64,000 nucleotides of DNA from an uncultured Pseudomonadales bacterium (GTDB lineage: Bacteria; Pseudomonadota; Gammaproteobacteria; Pseudomonadales; Azotimanducaceae), in contig CATOTI010000002.1 in NCBI GenBank assembly GCA_951813295.1, forward strand, positions 2,800,522 through 2,864,521, in the 5' to 3' direction. The notes beneath the pieces are model-generated. The model did no database searches, had not been told where the DNA came from, and saw nothing but the letters and a program-made list of their open reading frames with translations. Position 1 is the stretch's first letter. Each line of letters opens with the position of its first letter. Positions 17,257 through 26,136 of this stretch are shown piece by piece. The translations under genes were made by a program, and so were the position numbers.

Positions 17257-17834
17257 CGCGAGCGTTGCTGAGTGTTTCGAACAAGACGGGTCTCGTGCCC
17301 TTCGGTAAACGGTTGGCGGATCGGGGATTCGAGATCCTCTCGACCGGTGGGACCCATCGGGCGCTGACAGACGGTGGGATCGATGCGCGTGAAGTAGCGA
17401 GCGTCACCGGATTCCCTGAAATGATGGACGGGCGGGTCAAGACGCTTCACCCGCGGATCCATGGCGGGATTCTCGGTCGCCGCGGCACGGACGACGAGGT
17501 GATGCACGCACACGATATCGGTGCGATCGACGTGGTGGTCGTCAACCTGTATCCCTTCCGGGAGGTCGTTGCGCGGGAAGACTGCAGCCTCGAGGAGGCG
17601 ATCGAGAACATCGATATCGGCGGTCCGGCGATGGTGCGATCGGCCGCGAAGAACCACCGTGACGTACTCGTGGTGGTTGATCCCGGCGACTACGCCGAAG
17701 TGGCCGACGCGATCGAGGGTGGGGCGGTGAATGATGCGCTTCGATTCGCCATGGCGACGAAAGCGTTCAGGCACACCGCCGCCTACGATGCTGCGATCGC
17801 CGAATACCTCGAAACCTATCGGAAGGAAGCGTAA
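17253..17834 (+). CDS. purH: Stand-alone IMP cyclohydrolase domain (PurH without AICAR transformylase)
   Basis: The 193 residues match the N-terminal MGS-like domain of PurH, which closes FAICAR to [85 protein letters not shown] and [16 protein letters not shown]. Bifunctional PurH is about 520 residues. Here a TAA follows right after the domain and purD starts on the next base, so the AICAR transformylase half is missing with no pseudogene remnant. An AAGGAGG lies just before the GTG start, which overlaps the dusB stop. The transformylase step would need a separate gene or a PurP-type enzyme elsewhere. Confidence 0.9.
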   Translation: MTRALLSVSNKTGLVPFGKRLADRGFEILSTGGTHRALTDGGIDAREVASVTGFPEMMDGRVKTLHPRIHGGILGRRGTDDEVMHAHDIGAIDVVVVNLYPFREVVAREDCSLEEAIENIDIGGPAMVRSAAKNHRDVLVVVDPGDYAEVADAIEGGAVNDALRFAMATKAFRHTAAYDAAIAEYLETYRKEA

Positions 17835-19112
17835 GTGAAGGTGATGGTCGTCGGTTCAGGCGGACGAGAGCATGCGCTCGCATGGAAGCTCGCGCAGTCG
17901 GAAAGGGTCGAGACAGTCTTCGCGGTACCAGGCAACCCCGGTACGGCGCTCGAGCTCAAGGTAGAGAACGTCGCCATCGATTCGGACTTCGAATCGCTCG
18001 TGGAATTCGCGTCGCGTGAATCGGTCGATCTCACCGTCATCGGTCCGGAAGCGCCCCTGGTCGATGGGATCCGCGATGTCTTCGATGCGCGCGGACTTGG
18101 ATGCTTTGGACCGACGGCCGCGGCCGCCCGCCTCGAAGGTTCGAAATCGTTCTCCAAAGAGTTCATGGCGCGCCACGGGGTCCCGACGGCGGCGTACGAA
18201 ACCTTCGAGGACATCGAATCCGCAGAAGCCTATATCCGCGGCAATGGCGCGCCGATCGTCGTCAAGGCGGACGGCCTTGCGGCGGGAAAAGGCGTCGTCG
18301 TCGCGCATACTGTTGACGAGGCGATCGAGGCTGCGCGGGACATGCTCTCTGGAAAACGCTTTGGTGACTCCGGTCGGCGGGTCGTGTTGGAAGAGTTCAT
18401 GACGGGCGAAGAGGCGACGTTCATCTGCGTTTGCGACGGAGAGACCGTCATCCCCATGGCGACGTCACAGGACCACAAACCGCGTGATGAAGGAGACCGA
18501 GGCCCGAACACCGGCGGATTGGGCGCGTATTCTCCCGCGCCCGTGGTCACCGACGAAGTCTTCGATCGCATCATGGATCGTGTGATTCGACCGACGCTTG
18601 CCGGCATGGTGGCGGAAGGCTGTCCGTATCGGGGGTTTCTCTACGCGGGGCTCATGATCGACGCAACGGGCGATCCGCGGGTCGTCGAGTTCAACTGTCG
18701 GTTCGGCGATCCGGAAGCGCAGCCGCTGTTGATGCGCCTCGAAACCGACCTGGTCGACATCTGCGAAGCGGCGATGCAGGGGCGTCTTGCCGATCTCGCG
18801 GTGGAGTGGTTACCGATGGCGGCCCTCGGCGTCGTCGCGGCGTCCGGCGGTTATCCGGGCGACTACGAGATCGGCCATCCAATCGCAGGTCTTGATCAAG
18901 AGATGGCGGACACCAAGGTTTTCCATGCTGGAACGTCGATTTCCGATGACGGATCGATCGTGACGAGTGGCGGCCGGGTGGTTTGTGTCGTCGGGCTCGG
19001 CACTGACGTTCGTGCAGCGCGGGAAAGTGCGTATGCACGAGTCGATGCCCTGTCCTGGCCGGACATGTACGTACGCCGCGATATCGGATATCGCGCAATC
19101 GCACGAGAGTAG
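17835..19112 (+). CDS. purD: Phosphoribosylamine-glycine ligase
   Basis: PurD joins glycine to phosphoribosylamine with ATP in step two of purine synthesis. The 425 residues are of normal length and carry VVGSGGREHALAWKL, VPGNPGTA, VIGPEAPLVDGI, CFGPTAAAARLEGSKSFSKEFM, the ATP-grasp segment PIVVKADGLAAGKGVVVA, SQDHKPRDEGDRGPNTGGLGAYSPAP and VVEFNCRFGDPEAQ. The GTG start is adjacent to the purH stop with no spacer, so it depends on coupling to the preceding gene. Confidence 0.96.
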   Translation: MKVMVVGSGGREHALAWKLAQSERVETVFAVPGNPGTALELKVENVAIDSDFESLVEFASRESVDLTVIGPEAPLVDGIRDVFDARGLGCFGPTAAAARLEGSKSFSKEFMARHGVPTAAYETFEDIESAEAYIRGNGAPIVVKADGLAAGKGVVVAHTVDEAIEAARDMLSGKRFGDSGRRVVLEEFMTGEEATFICVCDGETVIPMATSQDHKPRDEGDRGPNTGGLGAYSPAPVVTDEVFDRIMDRVIRPTLAGMVAEGCPYRGFLYAGLMIDATGDPRVVEFNCRFGDPEAQPLLMRLETDLVDICEAAMQGRLADLAVEWLPMAALGVVAASGGYPGDYEIGHPIAGLDQEMADTKVFHAGTSISDDGSIVTSGGRVVCVVGLGTDVRAARESAYARVDALSWPDMYVRRDIGYRAIARE

Positions 19113-19144
19113 TCGCACGCTGTAAGGGATTTCTCGAGCGCACG

Positions 19145-19996
19145 ATGGTGCGTATGGAGTCGGACCTTCAGAAGCGATTGTCGACGGCCGAACGATTCGC
19201 CGATGGATCGATCGACCTGTCCGACGGTCGCGCCGCGCGCTTTGCCATCGCTGGGAATCGTTGGATCAAACGTTGTGGTCGGCCTCTCGGCTATTCGATG
19301 TTCCTCGACCGAGGGGTCGTCGATGTCTTCGATTCACCGCGCTCGCGTTGGGTCACCATCATCCGGAGCCGCCGTCGATCGCTCGTCGAATTGCCGGCGT
19401 CTCAATCCATCGGGCTGTGGAGTCGAACGCCGTGCTCGATCCTGACTTTCGATCTGTCCTCAGACCCGGTCTTCGATCCGCCCGCGCCGGCGGCGCTCGA
19501 GGGTTGGATCGCCCGGTTGCTCGAACATCCGCTCGTCGCGAATTTCCCTGCCGCCTCGCTCGCCGCTGCGCTTTGCGATGGCGTTTACGAGCGCCACGCG
19601 AAGGATTCTGTGGTCGTCGCCGAGGGCACGATTCCGCGCTCTGTCCGGATCGTCGTCGACGGCGTGTTGCGCCACGAAGGAGAGCGACTCGGCGCAGGGG
19701 AGATCTTCGGTGATCGTTACTTGCTGGGTGGAACACCCTGTGAGGCTGATGCGGTGATGGAGGAATCGGGTGTGCTTCTGCGCGTCGGCGAGGCAGCGCT
19801 TCCCGCGCTTCTCGATGCCTATCGACCGGGCGCAGACGCCGAATCCGTGCCGATCGTGAATCTTGATTTGACCGGTTCCCTCGATGAGCTCGACGCGCTC
19901 GATGCCGGCATGCGGGTGCGTTTACGGGGCGGAACGGATGAGCATCGCACCGCGCGAGCGGCAGCGCTTTTGCGGCGTGGGGTGCGCGTGTTATGA
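19145..19996 (+). CDS. Cyclic-nucleotide-binding-fold protein, possibly with degenerate rhodanese tail
   Basis: The 283-residue protein has a C-terminal half (about residues 150-225) resembling a CRP-type effector domain: YERHAKDSVVVAEGTIPRSVRIVVDGVLRHEGERLGAGEIFGDRYLL. The first half may be a second, weaker copy. The last 45 residues (DELDALDAGMRVRLRGG...RTARAAALLRRGVRVL) look like the end of a rhodanese domain without its catalytic Cys. No DNA-binding helix-turn-helix is present. The stop overlaps the coq7 start (ATGA). I infer a sensor-like role; the assignment rests on pattern recognition only. Confidence 0.5.
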   Translation: MVRMESDLQKRLSTAERFADGSIDLSDGRAARFAIAGNRWIKRCGRPLGYSMFLDRGVVDVFDSPRSRWVTIIRSRRRSLVELPASQSIGLWSRTPCSILTFDLSSDPVFDPPAPAALEGWIARLLEHPLVANFPAASLAAALCDGVYERHAKDSVVVAEGTIPRSVRIVVDGVLRHEGERLGAGEIFGDRYLLGGTPCEADAVMEESGVLLRVGEAALPALLDAYRPGADAESVPIVNLDLTGSLDELDALDAGMRVRLRGGTDEHRTARAAALLRRGVRVL

Positions 19997-20652
19997 ATCC
20001 GCCTCCGATGAACTCGAGGAAGATGATGGGGCCACTGGATCGGTTGATCGAAGGGTTCGATCAGGCGTTGCGTACCGTGTCGGGTGTGACGAAGCCCGCG
20101 CGCGAAAGTCCCGCGGAGAACGTCGCGGACGCCGAGCTCGATCAATCCGCGCGGCGCCAGTCGATTGGTCTGATGCGCGTCAATCACACCGGCGAAGTGT
20201 GCGCGCAGGCGCTCTACGAAGGTCAGGCGAGTACGGCGCGCGATGACACGACTCGGGAGGCGCTGCTGAACGCTGCTCGCGAAGAAGCCGATCACCTGGC
20301 GTGGTGTCGATCACGCGTTGCAGAGTTGGGCGGGCGCACCAGCGTGCTGGACCCCGCATTTTATGTCGGCTCGTGGCTACTGGGAGCCGCGACCGGCGCG
20401 CTCGGGGATCGTGTGAGCCTCGCGTTCGTCGAGGCGACTGAAGACGAAGTCTGCCAGCACATCGATCGTCACCTCGAGAAGATCGCCCGGACCGACGAGA
20501 GGAGTCGAGCCGTCCTCTCGACCATCAGGGAAGACGAATCACGTCATGGCCATGACGCGCTCGAGCGGGGCGGTTTGATGCTCCCGACGCCCGTCAAACG
20601 GGCAATGCGGTTGGCGTCGAAGGTAATGACCGAGACGACCTATCGCGTCTGA
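19993..20652 (+). CDS. coq7: Demethoxyubiquinone hydroxylase Coq7
   Basis: Coq7 is a diiron hydroxylase that performs the last ring hydroxylation of ubiquinone synthesis at the inner membrane. The 219 residues contain the ferritin-like metal ligands: VNHTGEVCAQALYEGQ (Glu), REEADHLAW (Glu-x-x-His), FVEATEDEVCQHI (Glu) and IREDESRHGHDAL (Glu-x-x-His), plus the membrane-associating ALGDRVSLAF segment. It overlaps the upstream gene by 4 bp and ends 8 bp before the convergent VOC gene. Confidence 0.94.
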   Translation: MNPPPMNSRKMMGPLDRLIEGFDQALRTVSGVTKPARESPAENVADAELDQSARRQSIGLMRVNHTGEVCAQALYEGQASTARDDTTREALLNAAREEADHLAWCRSRVAELGGRTSVLDPAFYVGSWLLGAATGALGDRVSLAFVEATEDEVCQHIDRHLEKIARTDERSRAVLSTIREDESRHGHDALERGGLMLPTPVKRAMRLASKVMTETTYRV

Positions 20653-20660
20653 TCCGTTGT

Positions 20661-21050
20661 TCAGCCAGCGAGCGGTGGGTGAAAGATGAACTGCACCGTC
20701 GTGCCGTTGGGATCCTCACAGTAGAAACTGCGTGCGCCGTCGCGGTGGGTTTTCGGCGCGGCGACGATCGGTACGTCGTGCGCCGACAGATAGTCGAACC
20801 AGGTATCGACGTCGTCGATCGTCGGCAGGATGAAGCCGATGTGGTCGAGGCGCTGACCGCGTGAACTTGCGGGTTCGCTTGCTCGATGCAGGGCGACGTT
20901 GTCACTCCCCGAGGTGAGATAGACGTTGTCGTCGTCGGGCTCCCATTCGACGGCCATGCCGACCAGGTCCACGTAGAAACGTCTCGTTTCCTCGTAGTGG
21001 CTCGCGAACATAGCGACATGGTGCATGCCGGCGAGGGGTGGTCTCGTCAT
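20661..21050 (-). CDS. VOC (glyoxalase/dioxygenase) superfamily protein
   Basis: The 129-residue single-domain protein has two beta-alpha-beta-beta-beta units: GMHHVAMFASHYEETRRFYVDLVGM and RLDHIGFILPTIDDVDTWFDYL. Candidate metal ligands are His in MHHVAM and His in LDHIGF. The C-terminal motif DPNGTTVQFIF carries Gln where active members usually have Glu, so metal binding may differ. It lies 46 bp after the OsmC-like gene on the same strand and may end the trp operon transcript. Substrate unknown. Confidence 0.8.
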   Translation of the reverse strand: MTRPPLAGMHHVAMFASHYEETRRFYVDLVGMAVEWEPDDDNVYLTSGSDNVALHRASEPASSRGQRLDHIGFILPTIDDVDTWFDYLSAHDVPIVAAPKTHRDGARSFYCEDPNGTTVQFIFHPPLAG

Positions 21051-21096
21051 CGCGTGCCCTCCTCGAGCGCTTTGGTGGAACCGGCGGTCGATCCGA

Positions 21097-21519
21097 TCAC
21101 GTCAGTTCGTGTAGTTCGAAGTCGTGCGTCACGGCGACGCCGCCGCGCGTGAGCATGATCGATGCGGAGCAGTATTTTTCGGCGGTCAGGTCGATCGCGC
21201 GCTCGACCTTTCGGGGGTTGATACCGCGCCCGCTGATCTTGAAGTGGATGTGGATCTTCGTGAACACCTTCGGTTCGATCTCAGCGCGTTCAGCCTGAAT
21301 CTCCGCCTCGCAGGCGGTGATGTCCTGACGGCCTTTGCGCAGGATGTCGACGACGTCGAACGAGGTGCAGCCGCCGAGGCCGAGCAACATCATCTCCATG
21401 GGCCTCGTGCCGCGATTCTCGCCGCCGAACTCCGGCGGGCCATCCATGTGGACGACGTGCCCGCTGTCCGCGACGCCGGTGAAATGCACGTTCTCTTCGA
21501 GCGTGACGGTGGCTTTCAC
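21097..21519 (-). CDS. OsmC family protein (YhfA-like)
   Basis: The 140-residue protein has both conserved OsmC cysteines: Cys51 in GLGGCTSFDVV and a second one in EKYCSASIML near residue 115, with PMEMMLLGLGG between sheet and helix as in the YhfA group. OsmC proteins reduce organic hydroperoxides with thiols; for the YhfA group the physiological substrate is not established. It lies 24 bp downstream of the crotonase gene in the same direction. Confidence 0.85.
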   Translation of the reverse strand: MKATVTLEENVHFTGVADSGHVVHMDGPPEFGGENRGTRPMEMMLLGLGGCTSFDVVDILRKGRQDITACEAEIQAERAEIEPKVFTKIHIHFKISGRGINPRKVERAIDLTAEKYCSASIMLTRGGVAVTHDFELHELT

Positions 21520-21543
21520 GAGTGGGTCCTTCTCTGGTCCTTC

Positions 21544-22194
21544 CTAGGCCGTCATGAGTTCGGCGCGTGCGGCGCGGAAGGTCGCCTTCATGTTGCCGTA
21601 CGCGGGGCCTGGGAGTTCGAGCAGCTTCCGGGCTTCGTCACGGGCTCGATCGATGACCTGATCGTCGGCCGCTACGGCGTCGAGAAAACCCGCTTCGATC
21701 GCGTCTTCCGGGCTGAACAGAACCGACTGAATCGCCGCTTTCGTCAGATGGGTCGGGGCAATGCGGTCCTGTGTGAGGACGACGCCGAACGGCGGAAGCC
21801 CCATCCCAATCGCCGTCTCGTTGAGGCCGATGCGGAAATCGCCGGCCGTTCCGACGCGCGTATCGGCGGCCAGCAGGACGAAGGCGCCCGCCGCGATGGC
21901 GTGGCCCGTGCAGGCGATCACGACGGGCTGTGGGTGCATGTACAGGCGCCGGAGCATGTCCGCGCCACCGCCCACGAGTTCTTGCGCCGCCGTGCCGCCG
22001 CTGCCGACGACCGAGAGGTCGAAACCAGCACAGAAGCGCCCGGGTCGACCAGCGATCACGATGGCTTTTGCCTCGGCCGCTGCGCGGTCGAGCGCATCGT
22101 TGACGGTCTCGAGAAAAGCGTGGTTGATCGCGTTCGCCTTGCCGTCGTCGAGGGTCAGGAGCGCAATTTCGTCTTCGATCGTCAGGGTGGTCAT
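21544..22194 (-). CDS. Crotonase (enoyl-CoA hydratase/isomerase) family protein
   Basis: The protein is 216 residues from ATG 22194, which overlaps the trpC stop as ATGA; a longer start at 22206 is possible but less typical. Crotonase hallmarks are AIVIAGRPGRFCAGFDL (first oxyanion-hole strand) and ACTGHAIAAGAFVLLAADTRVG (second). The usual catalytic Glu pair is not clear: the region reads GLNETAIGMGLPPFG, with one Glu. It could be a hydratase, isomerase or hydrolase of an acyl-CoA. Its placement after trpC is unusual. Confidence 0.8.
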   Translation of the reverse strand: MTTLTIEDEIALLTLDDGKANAINHAFLETVNDALDRAAAEAKAIVIAGRPGRFCAGFDLSVVGSGGTAAQELVGGGADMLRRLYMHPQPVVIACTGHAIAAGAFVLLAADTRVGTAGDFRIGLNETAIGMGLPPFGVVLTQDRIAPTHLTKAAIQSVLFSPEDAIEAGFLDAVAADDQVIDRARDEARKLLELPGPAYGNMKATFRAARAELMTA

Positions 22195-23000
22195 GTTGTT
22201 TTCCATTCGTTGAAGAGGCGGGCGAGTTCGACGCCCGGATCGGGGCTGCGCATAAACGCCGTGCCCACGAGGAACGCCGATACTCCGGCACCTGCGAGTT
22301 CGGCAACGTCAGCCGGTGTCTTGATCCCACTCTCCGAGACGACGAGGACGTCGTCCGGGATTCGCGAGAGCAATCCTGTGGTCGTGTCGAGCGAAGTCGT
22401 GAAGTTTCGGAGATCGCGGTTGTTGATCCCGACGATCCGCGGCGAAAGCGCGAGCGCGGATTCGAGCTCTTGCTCGTCGTGTACTTCGATCAGAACGTCG
22501 AGTCCGAGGTCGGTTGCCAGTGCCCCGAGTGATGCAAGTTCTGCATCGGTGAGAATCGCGACGATCAGCAGGATGGCGTCCGCGCCGATCGCCCTTGCCT
22601 CGACGACCTGGTATGGGTCGATCGTGAAGTCTTTGCGCAAAATGGGTAGGTCGACCGCTTCGCGACCGCGCCGCAGGTAGTCGTCCGCGCCCTGGAAAAA
22701 CGATTCGTCCGTGAGAATCGAGAGGCACGTTGCACCGTGTTCTGCATAAGACCGGGCGATCTCGGGCGGATCGAAGTCGGGACGGATCGTCCCCTCGCTC
22801 GGGCTCGCTTTCTTAAGCTCTGCGATCACCGCTGGCAACGATCGCGAACGGGCGGAAAACAGGGCTTCGACGAAGCCGCGGCAGGGCGACGCGTCGTTCG
22901 CGATCGCGCGTAGTTCGTCGACGGGCGTCGCCTGTTGCCGTTCTTCGATCTCGAGGCGTTTCTTCGCGACGATCTTGGCGAGGATGTCGGGTGGATTCAC
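22191..23000 (-). CDS. trpC: Indole-3-glycerol phosphate synthase
   Basis: TrpC closes the indole ring in tryptophan synthesis. The 269 residues form a TIM barrel with VIAELKKASPSEGTIRPDFDP (catalytic Lys and Glu), CLSILTDESFFQG, LPILRKDFTIDPYQ (catalytic Lys), LIEVHDEQELE, GINNRDLRNFTTSL, VVSESGIKT and FLVGTAFM. The GTG start overlaps the trpD stop (GTGA). It is a single-function enzyme; no fused TrpF domain is present. Confidence 0.96.
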   Translation of the reverse strand: MNPPDILAKIVAKKRLEIEERQQATPVDELRAIANDASPCRGFVEALFSARSRSLPAVIAELKKASPSEGTIRPDFDPPEIARSYAEHGATCLSILTDESFFQGADDYLRRGREAVDLPILRKDFTIDPYQVVEARAIGADAILLIVAILTDAELASLGALATDLGLDVLIEVHDEQELESALALSPRIVGINNRDLRNFTTSLDTTTGLLSRIPDDVLVVSESGIKTPADVAELAGAGVSAFLVGTAFMRSPDPGVELARLFNEWKTT

Positions 23001-24022
23001 GCCCGTCCCATCAACTGCGTGATGTTCACGAGTTCGGTCAGACGTTCCGTGGCGAGACCGGCAGCAATCGCGTCCTGCGCCATCAGCACACCGTTCTCGA
23101 GAGACGTCGCGATCCCGGCGACGTAAATCGCGGCGCCCGCGTTCATCGCCACGATATCGCTCGCCGCGGGGTGTGAACCGTTGAGCGCGGTTCTGACGAG
23201 CGCGAGGCTTTCCTCGGCGCTTTCGGCACGCAGATCGTCCATCGACTGACGGGCGATGCCGAAGTCACCGGGGTCGATTTCGTATTGCTCGACTTTGCCG
23301 TCCTTTAGCTCGGCAACGCGCGAAGTGTTCGCGATCGATAGCTCGTCGAGCCCGTCGCTGTGCACCACCATTACATGCTCGGCACCGAGGAGCCCGGCGA
23401 CTTCGGCGAGCGGTCGCTGCCATTCGGGGGCGAAGACGCCGAGTACCTGACGCTTGGCCCCGGCCGGATTCGTCAGTGGCCCCAGAACGTTGAATATCGT
23501 TCGGAATCCGAGTTCCCGGCGTACGGGTGCCGCGAAGCGCATGGCCGAATGATGGGTCTGCGCGAACATGAACCCGACGCCGACTTCGCTGATGCAACGT
23601 GCCGTCTCCTCGGACGCGAGATCGATCCGGACCCCGGCCGCTTCGAGGACGTCCGCACTGCCGCTCTTCGACGTCATGCCACGGTTACCGTGCTTGGCCA
23701 CATGTGCGCCGGCGGCAGCGGTCGCGAAGGCTGCAGCCGTCGAGATATTGAAACGCTTGGCGCCGCCGCTGCCGCCGGTCCCGCACGTATCGACGAGATA
23801 GTCGGCAACGACGTCGACCTTGGTCGAGACGGCGCGCATCGCTTCGGCCGCGCCGGCGACCTCCGTGACCGCTTCGCCCTTGCTTGCGAGCGCGGTCACC
23901 AGCGCGGCGATCTGTGCGGGCGTCAGATCGCCACCGAGTACCTGGCCGAAGAGGCTTCGGGCGTCAGCCTGATCGAGATCCTCTCCGTTGATGAGCCGGG
24001 GAAGTGCTTCTTCGAAGGTCAT
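22997..24022 (-). CDS. trpD: Anthranilate phosphoribosyltransferase
   Basis: TrpD transfers phosphoribose from PRPP to anthranilate. The 341 residues include the glycine-rich [23 protein letters not shown], the [19 protein letters not shown] anthranilate and metal site, [24 protein letters not shown] and [14 protein letters not shown]. It overlaps trpG by an ATGA and trpC by a GTGA, so the three genes form one translationally coupled unit. Confidence 0.96.
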   Translation of the reverse strand: MTFEEALPRLINGEDLDQADARSLFGQVLGGDLTPAQIAALVTALASKGEAVTEVAGAAEAMRAVSTKVDVVADYLVDTCGTGGSGGAKRFNISTAAAFATAAAGAHVAKHGNRGMTSKSGSADVLEAAGVRIDLASEETARCISEVGVGFMFAQTHHSAMRFAAPVRRELGFRTIFNVLGPLTNPAGAKRQVLGVFAPEWQRPLAEVAGLLGAEHVMVVHSDGLDELSIANTSRVAELKDGKVEQYEIDPGDFGIARQSMDDLRAESAEESLALVRTALNGSHPAASDIVAMNAGAAIYVAGIATSLENGVLMAQDAIAAGLATERLTELVNITQLMGRA

Positions 24023-24597
24023 GCCGCCATCTCCAGGAAATTGCCGAGCAACTGTTTGCCCGCGGGGGTCTTTATCGATTCGGGATGGAACTGCACCCCC
24101 TCGATCGTCAGTTCGCGATGGCGGAAGCCCATGATTTCATCGACATCGCCGTTCTCGTCGACCGTCCAGGCCGTGACTTCGAGGCAGTCCGGAATATCGG
24201 TGACGATCAATGAGTGGTAGCGCGTCGCGGGAAATGGCCCCGGAAGGCCATCGAAGACACCGACCGACGTGTGATGGATGTCGCTGATCTTGCCGTGCAT
24301 GACGTTGCGCGCACGAGTGACCGTGCCGCCGTACACGGCGCCGATGGATTGGTGCCCGAGGCAGATACCGAGGATCGGTTTAGTGCCCGCAAAACGGCGG
24401 ACGACGTCCATCGAGATGCCGGCTTCGGTGGGCGTGCAGGGGCCGGGTGAGATGACGATTCGTTCGGGGTCCTTCGCCTCGATTTCATCGAGGGTGATTT
24501 CGTCGTTGCGGAAAACTTCGACATTCGCACCGAGTTCGCCCAGGTATTGGGCGACGTTGTAGGTGAAGGAGTCGTAGTTATCGATCATGAGGAGCAT
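24019..24597 (-). CDS. trpG: Anthranilate synthase glutamine amidotransferase component
   Basis: TrpG supplies ammonia from glutamine to TrpE. The 192 residues start with [19 protein letters not shown]; the catalytic triad is Cys79 (GICLGHQ) with His and Glu in FHPES near the C-terminus. It also has [12 protein letters not shown] and the YHSLIV motif. The partner trpE is not adjacent: upstream lies the 271-bp divergent region shared with ccmA. A PabA role, with PabB elsewhere, is also possible for such proteins. Confidence 0.95.
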   Translation of the reverse strand: MLLMIDNYDSFTYNVAQYLGELGANVEVFRNDEITLDEIEAKDPERIVISPGPCTPTEAGISMDVVRRFAGTKPILGICLGHQSIGAVYGGTVTRARNVMHGKISDIHHTSVGVFDGLPGPFPATRYHSLIVTDIPDCLEVTAWTVDENGDVDEIMGFRHRELTIEGVQFHPESIKTPAGKQLLGNFLEMAA

Positions 24598-24868
24598 GGC
24601 GCTTGTACCTTTCGTCCGTGCGGATTTCTCTAACGCGGCTTCTTAGGTTCGATGACACGGGTCTTTTGAGCCGCGCGCGTGGAAGCCGGTCGCGATATCG
24701 ATCGCGGCTAACGCCAGTAGTGTCGCCAACGGGCGTTGGCGATGGTCCTCGCAGCAGATTTCGGCATGCGCGCGATTATAGGGTTCGTGAGGAGCAGCCA
24801 GCAAAGGCTCGCGCGAATCCGCCGGATATGCGGTCCCGTTACGTAAGCCGTTGGAGGACAATTGGCGG
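24598..24868. other. Divergent intergenic region between trpG and ccmA
   Basis: These 271 bases hold no credible gene. They must contain promoters for the leftward trpGDC unit and the rightward ccm operon. I could not identify a convincing trp leader peptide, attenuator hairpin pair or TrpR-like operator. Confidence 0.5.
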
Positions 24869-25468
24869 ATGGCGATGCATCTCAGAGCGAGCGGAACGGC
24901 GATCAGCGCGGGTGGACGAACGCTCATTCGTGGCCTCGATTTTGTTCTCGACTCGGGTGATGTAGTCGAAATCGTCGGCGAGAACGGCATCGGCAAGAGT
25001 ACGTTGTTACGCACGCTCGCCGGGCTCGTGGATCCATTCGAGGGTGAAATCGAGCGACCTGAGTCGCTCAACTACCTCGGTCATCGGGCGGGAATCGTCG
25101 GCGTGATGACGCCCATCGAGAATCTCCGTCATGCGGCTGCGCTCGTCGAACCGCGCGCGTCCCGCGATGACATCCATCGTGCGTTGGCGCGCCTCGGGCT
25201 CTGGTCGTCGCGCCGCAAGCCGTGCCATTCGTTATCGGCTGGACAACAACGTCGTGTAGGGCTGGCAGGGTTGACGGTGGGTCAGCATCGCGTCTGGCTG
25301 CTCGATGAACCGACGACCTCGCTCGATGCGGCGGGGATCGCGTTGGTGGCGGAGCTTATCGACGAGCACCGCGAAGGCGGCGGGAGCGTGGTGGCGGCGA
25401 TCCATGGCTCGCTCGGCGTCAATGCGCGGCGCCTCGATCTGAACGACTATGTCGACGCGCCGGACTGA
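24869..25468 (+). CDS. ccmA: Heme exporter ATP-binding protein CcmA
   Basis: CcmA is the ATPase of the CcmABCD complex that loads heme onto CcmE. The 199 residues show Walker A at 37-45 (GENGIGKST), the NYLGHRAGI element of this family, signature LSAGQQRRVGLA, Walker B VWLLDEPTTSLD and a switch His in AAIHGS. A GGAGG lies 11 bp before ATG 24869; a TTG at 24851 would overlap that site, so it is less likely. First gene of the ccm operon. Confidence 0.95.
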   Translation: MAMHLRASGTAISAGGRTLIRGLDFVLDSGDVVEIVGENGIGKSTLLRTLAGLVDPFEGEIERPESLNYLGHRAGIVGVMTPIENLRHAAALVEPRASRDDIHRALARLGLWSSRRKPCHSLSAGQQRRVGLAGLTVGQHRVWLLDEPTTSLDAAGIALVAELIDEHREGGGSVVAAIHGSLGVNARRLDLNDYVDAPD

Positions 25469-26136
25469 TGGGTGCATTCGGCCACCAACTCGTTCGCGAC
25501 TTCGTGATCACTGTCCGCAGTGGTCCGGATGCGGCGAATCCAATCGCGTTTTTCGTGCTGGCCGTGCTCGTCTTCAGTTTCGGCATCGGCCCGTCGGCGG
25601 ACGCCATCGGCGATGTAGGATCGGGCGTCATCTGGGCGCTGGCCCTCTTCTCGAGTCTTCTTTCGATGGAGGCGATCTTCCGGCGCGATTACGACGACGG
25701 GTCGCTGGAGCAGATGCTCCTCCACGCGAAACCGGTTTTTCTCGCCGTTCTCGCGAAACTCGTCGTGCATTGGTCGTTCACCGGGCTCCTCGTCGTGCTG
25801 CTGAGCCCGCTCGCGGCGTTCGTCCTCAACGTGCCGACGGAGTCGATGGGTACGCTCATGCTGACGCTGCTGCTCGGGACACCGGTACTGACGGCGATCG
25901 GTGCGATCGGGGCGGCGCTCACGGTCGGTACGGGGCGCGGTGGTTTGCTGATCGCGGTCCTGGTGATGCCGTTTTACGTGCCCGTGTTGATCTTTGGGGC
26001 TGGGGCAAGTATCACGGCGGTGGACGGACGCGATGCGACTGCCCACCTACTCTGGTTAGCGGCGATGCTGGCGGGCTCGGTCACGCTTACTCCATTCGTC
26101 GTCGCTCGAGCGCTGCAGATTAGCCAGGAATATTGA
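25468..26136 (+). CDS. ccmB: Heme exporter membrane protein CcmB
   Basis: This inner-membrane protein of 222 residues has six hydrophobic segments and the family element SMEAIFRRDYDDGSLEQMLL. It is the permease-like subunit that works with CcmA to release holo-CcmE. It starts within the ccmA stop (TGATG). Usual length for the family. Confidence 0.94.
   Translation: MGAFGHQLVRDFVITVRSGPDAANPIAFFVLAVLVFSFGIGPSADAIGDVGSGVIWALALFSSLLSMEAIFRRDYDDGSLEQMLLHAKPVFLAVLAKLVVHWSFTGLLVVLLSPLAAFVLNVPTESMGTLMLTLLLGTPVLTAIGAIGAALTVGTGRGGLLIAVLVMPFYVPVLIFGAGASITAVDGRDATAHLLWLAAMLAGSVTLTPFVVARALQISQEY

Noticed and set aside
21124..22680. 518-residue plus-strand open frame over OsmC, crotonase and trpC
   Set aside because: It lies opposite three well-supported genes and its translation is arginine- and aspartate-rich without motifs.
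24598..24868. trp attenuator upstream of trpG
   Set aside because: No short Trp-rich leader peptide or alternative hairpin pair was visible.
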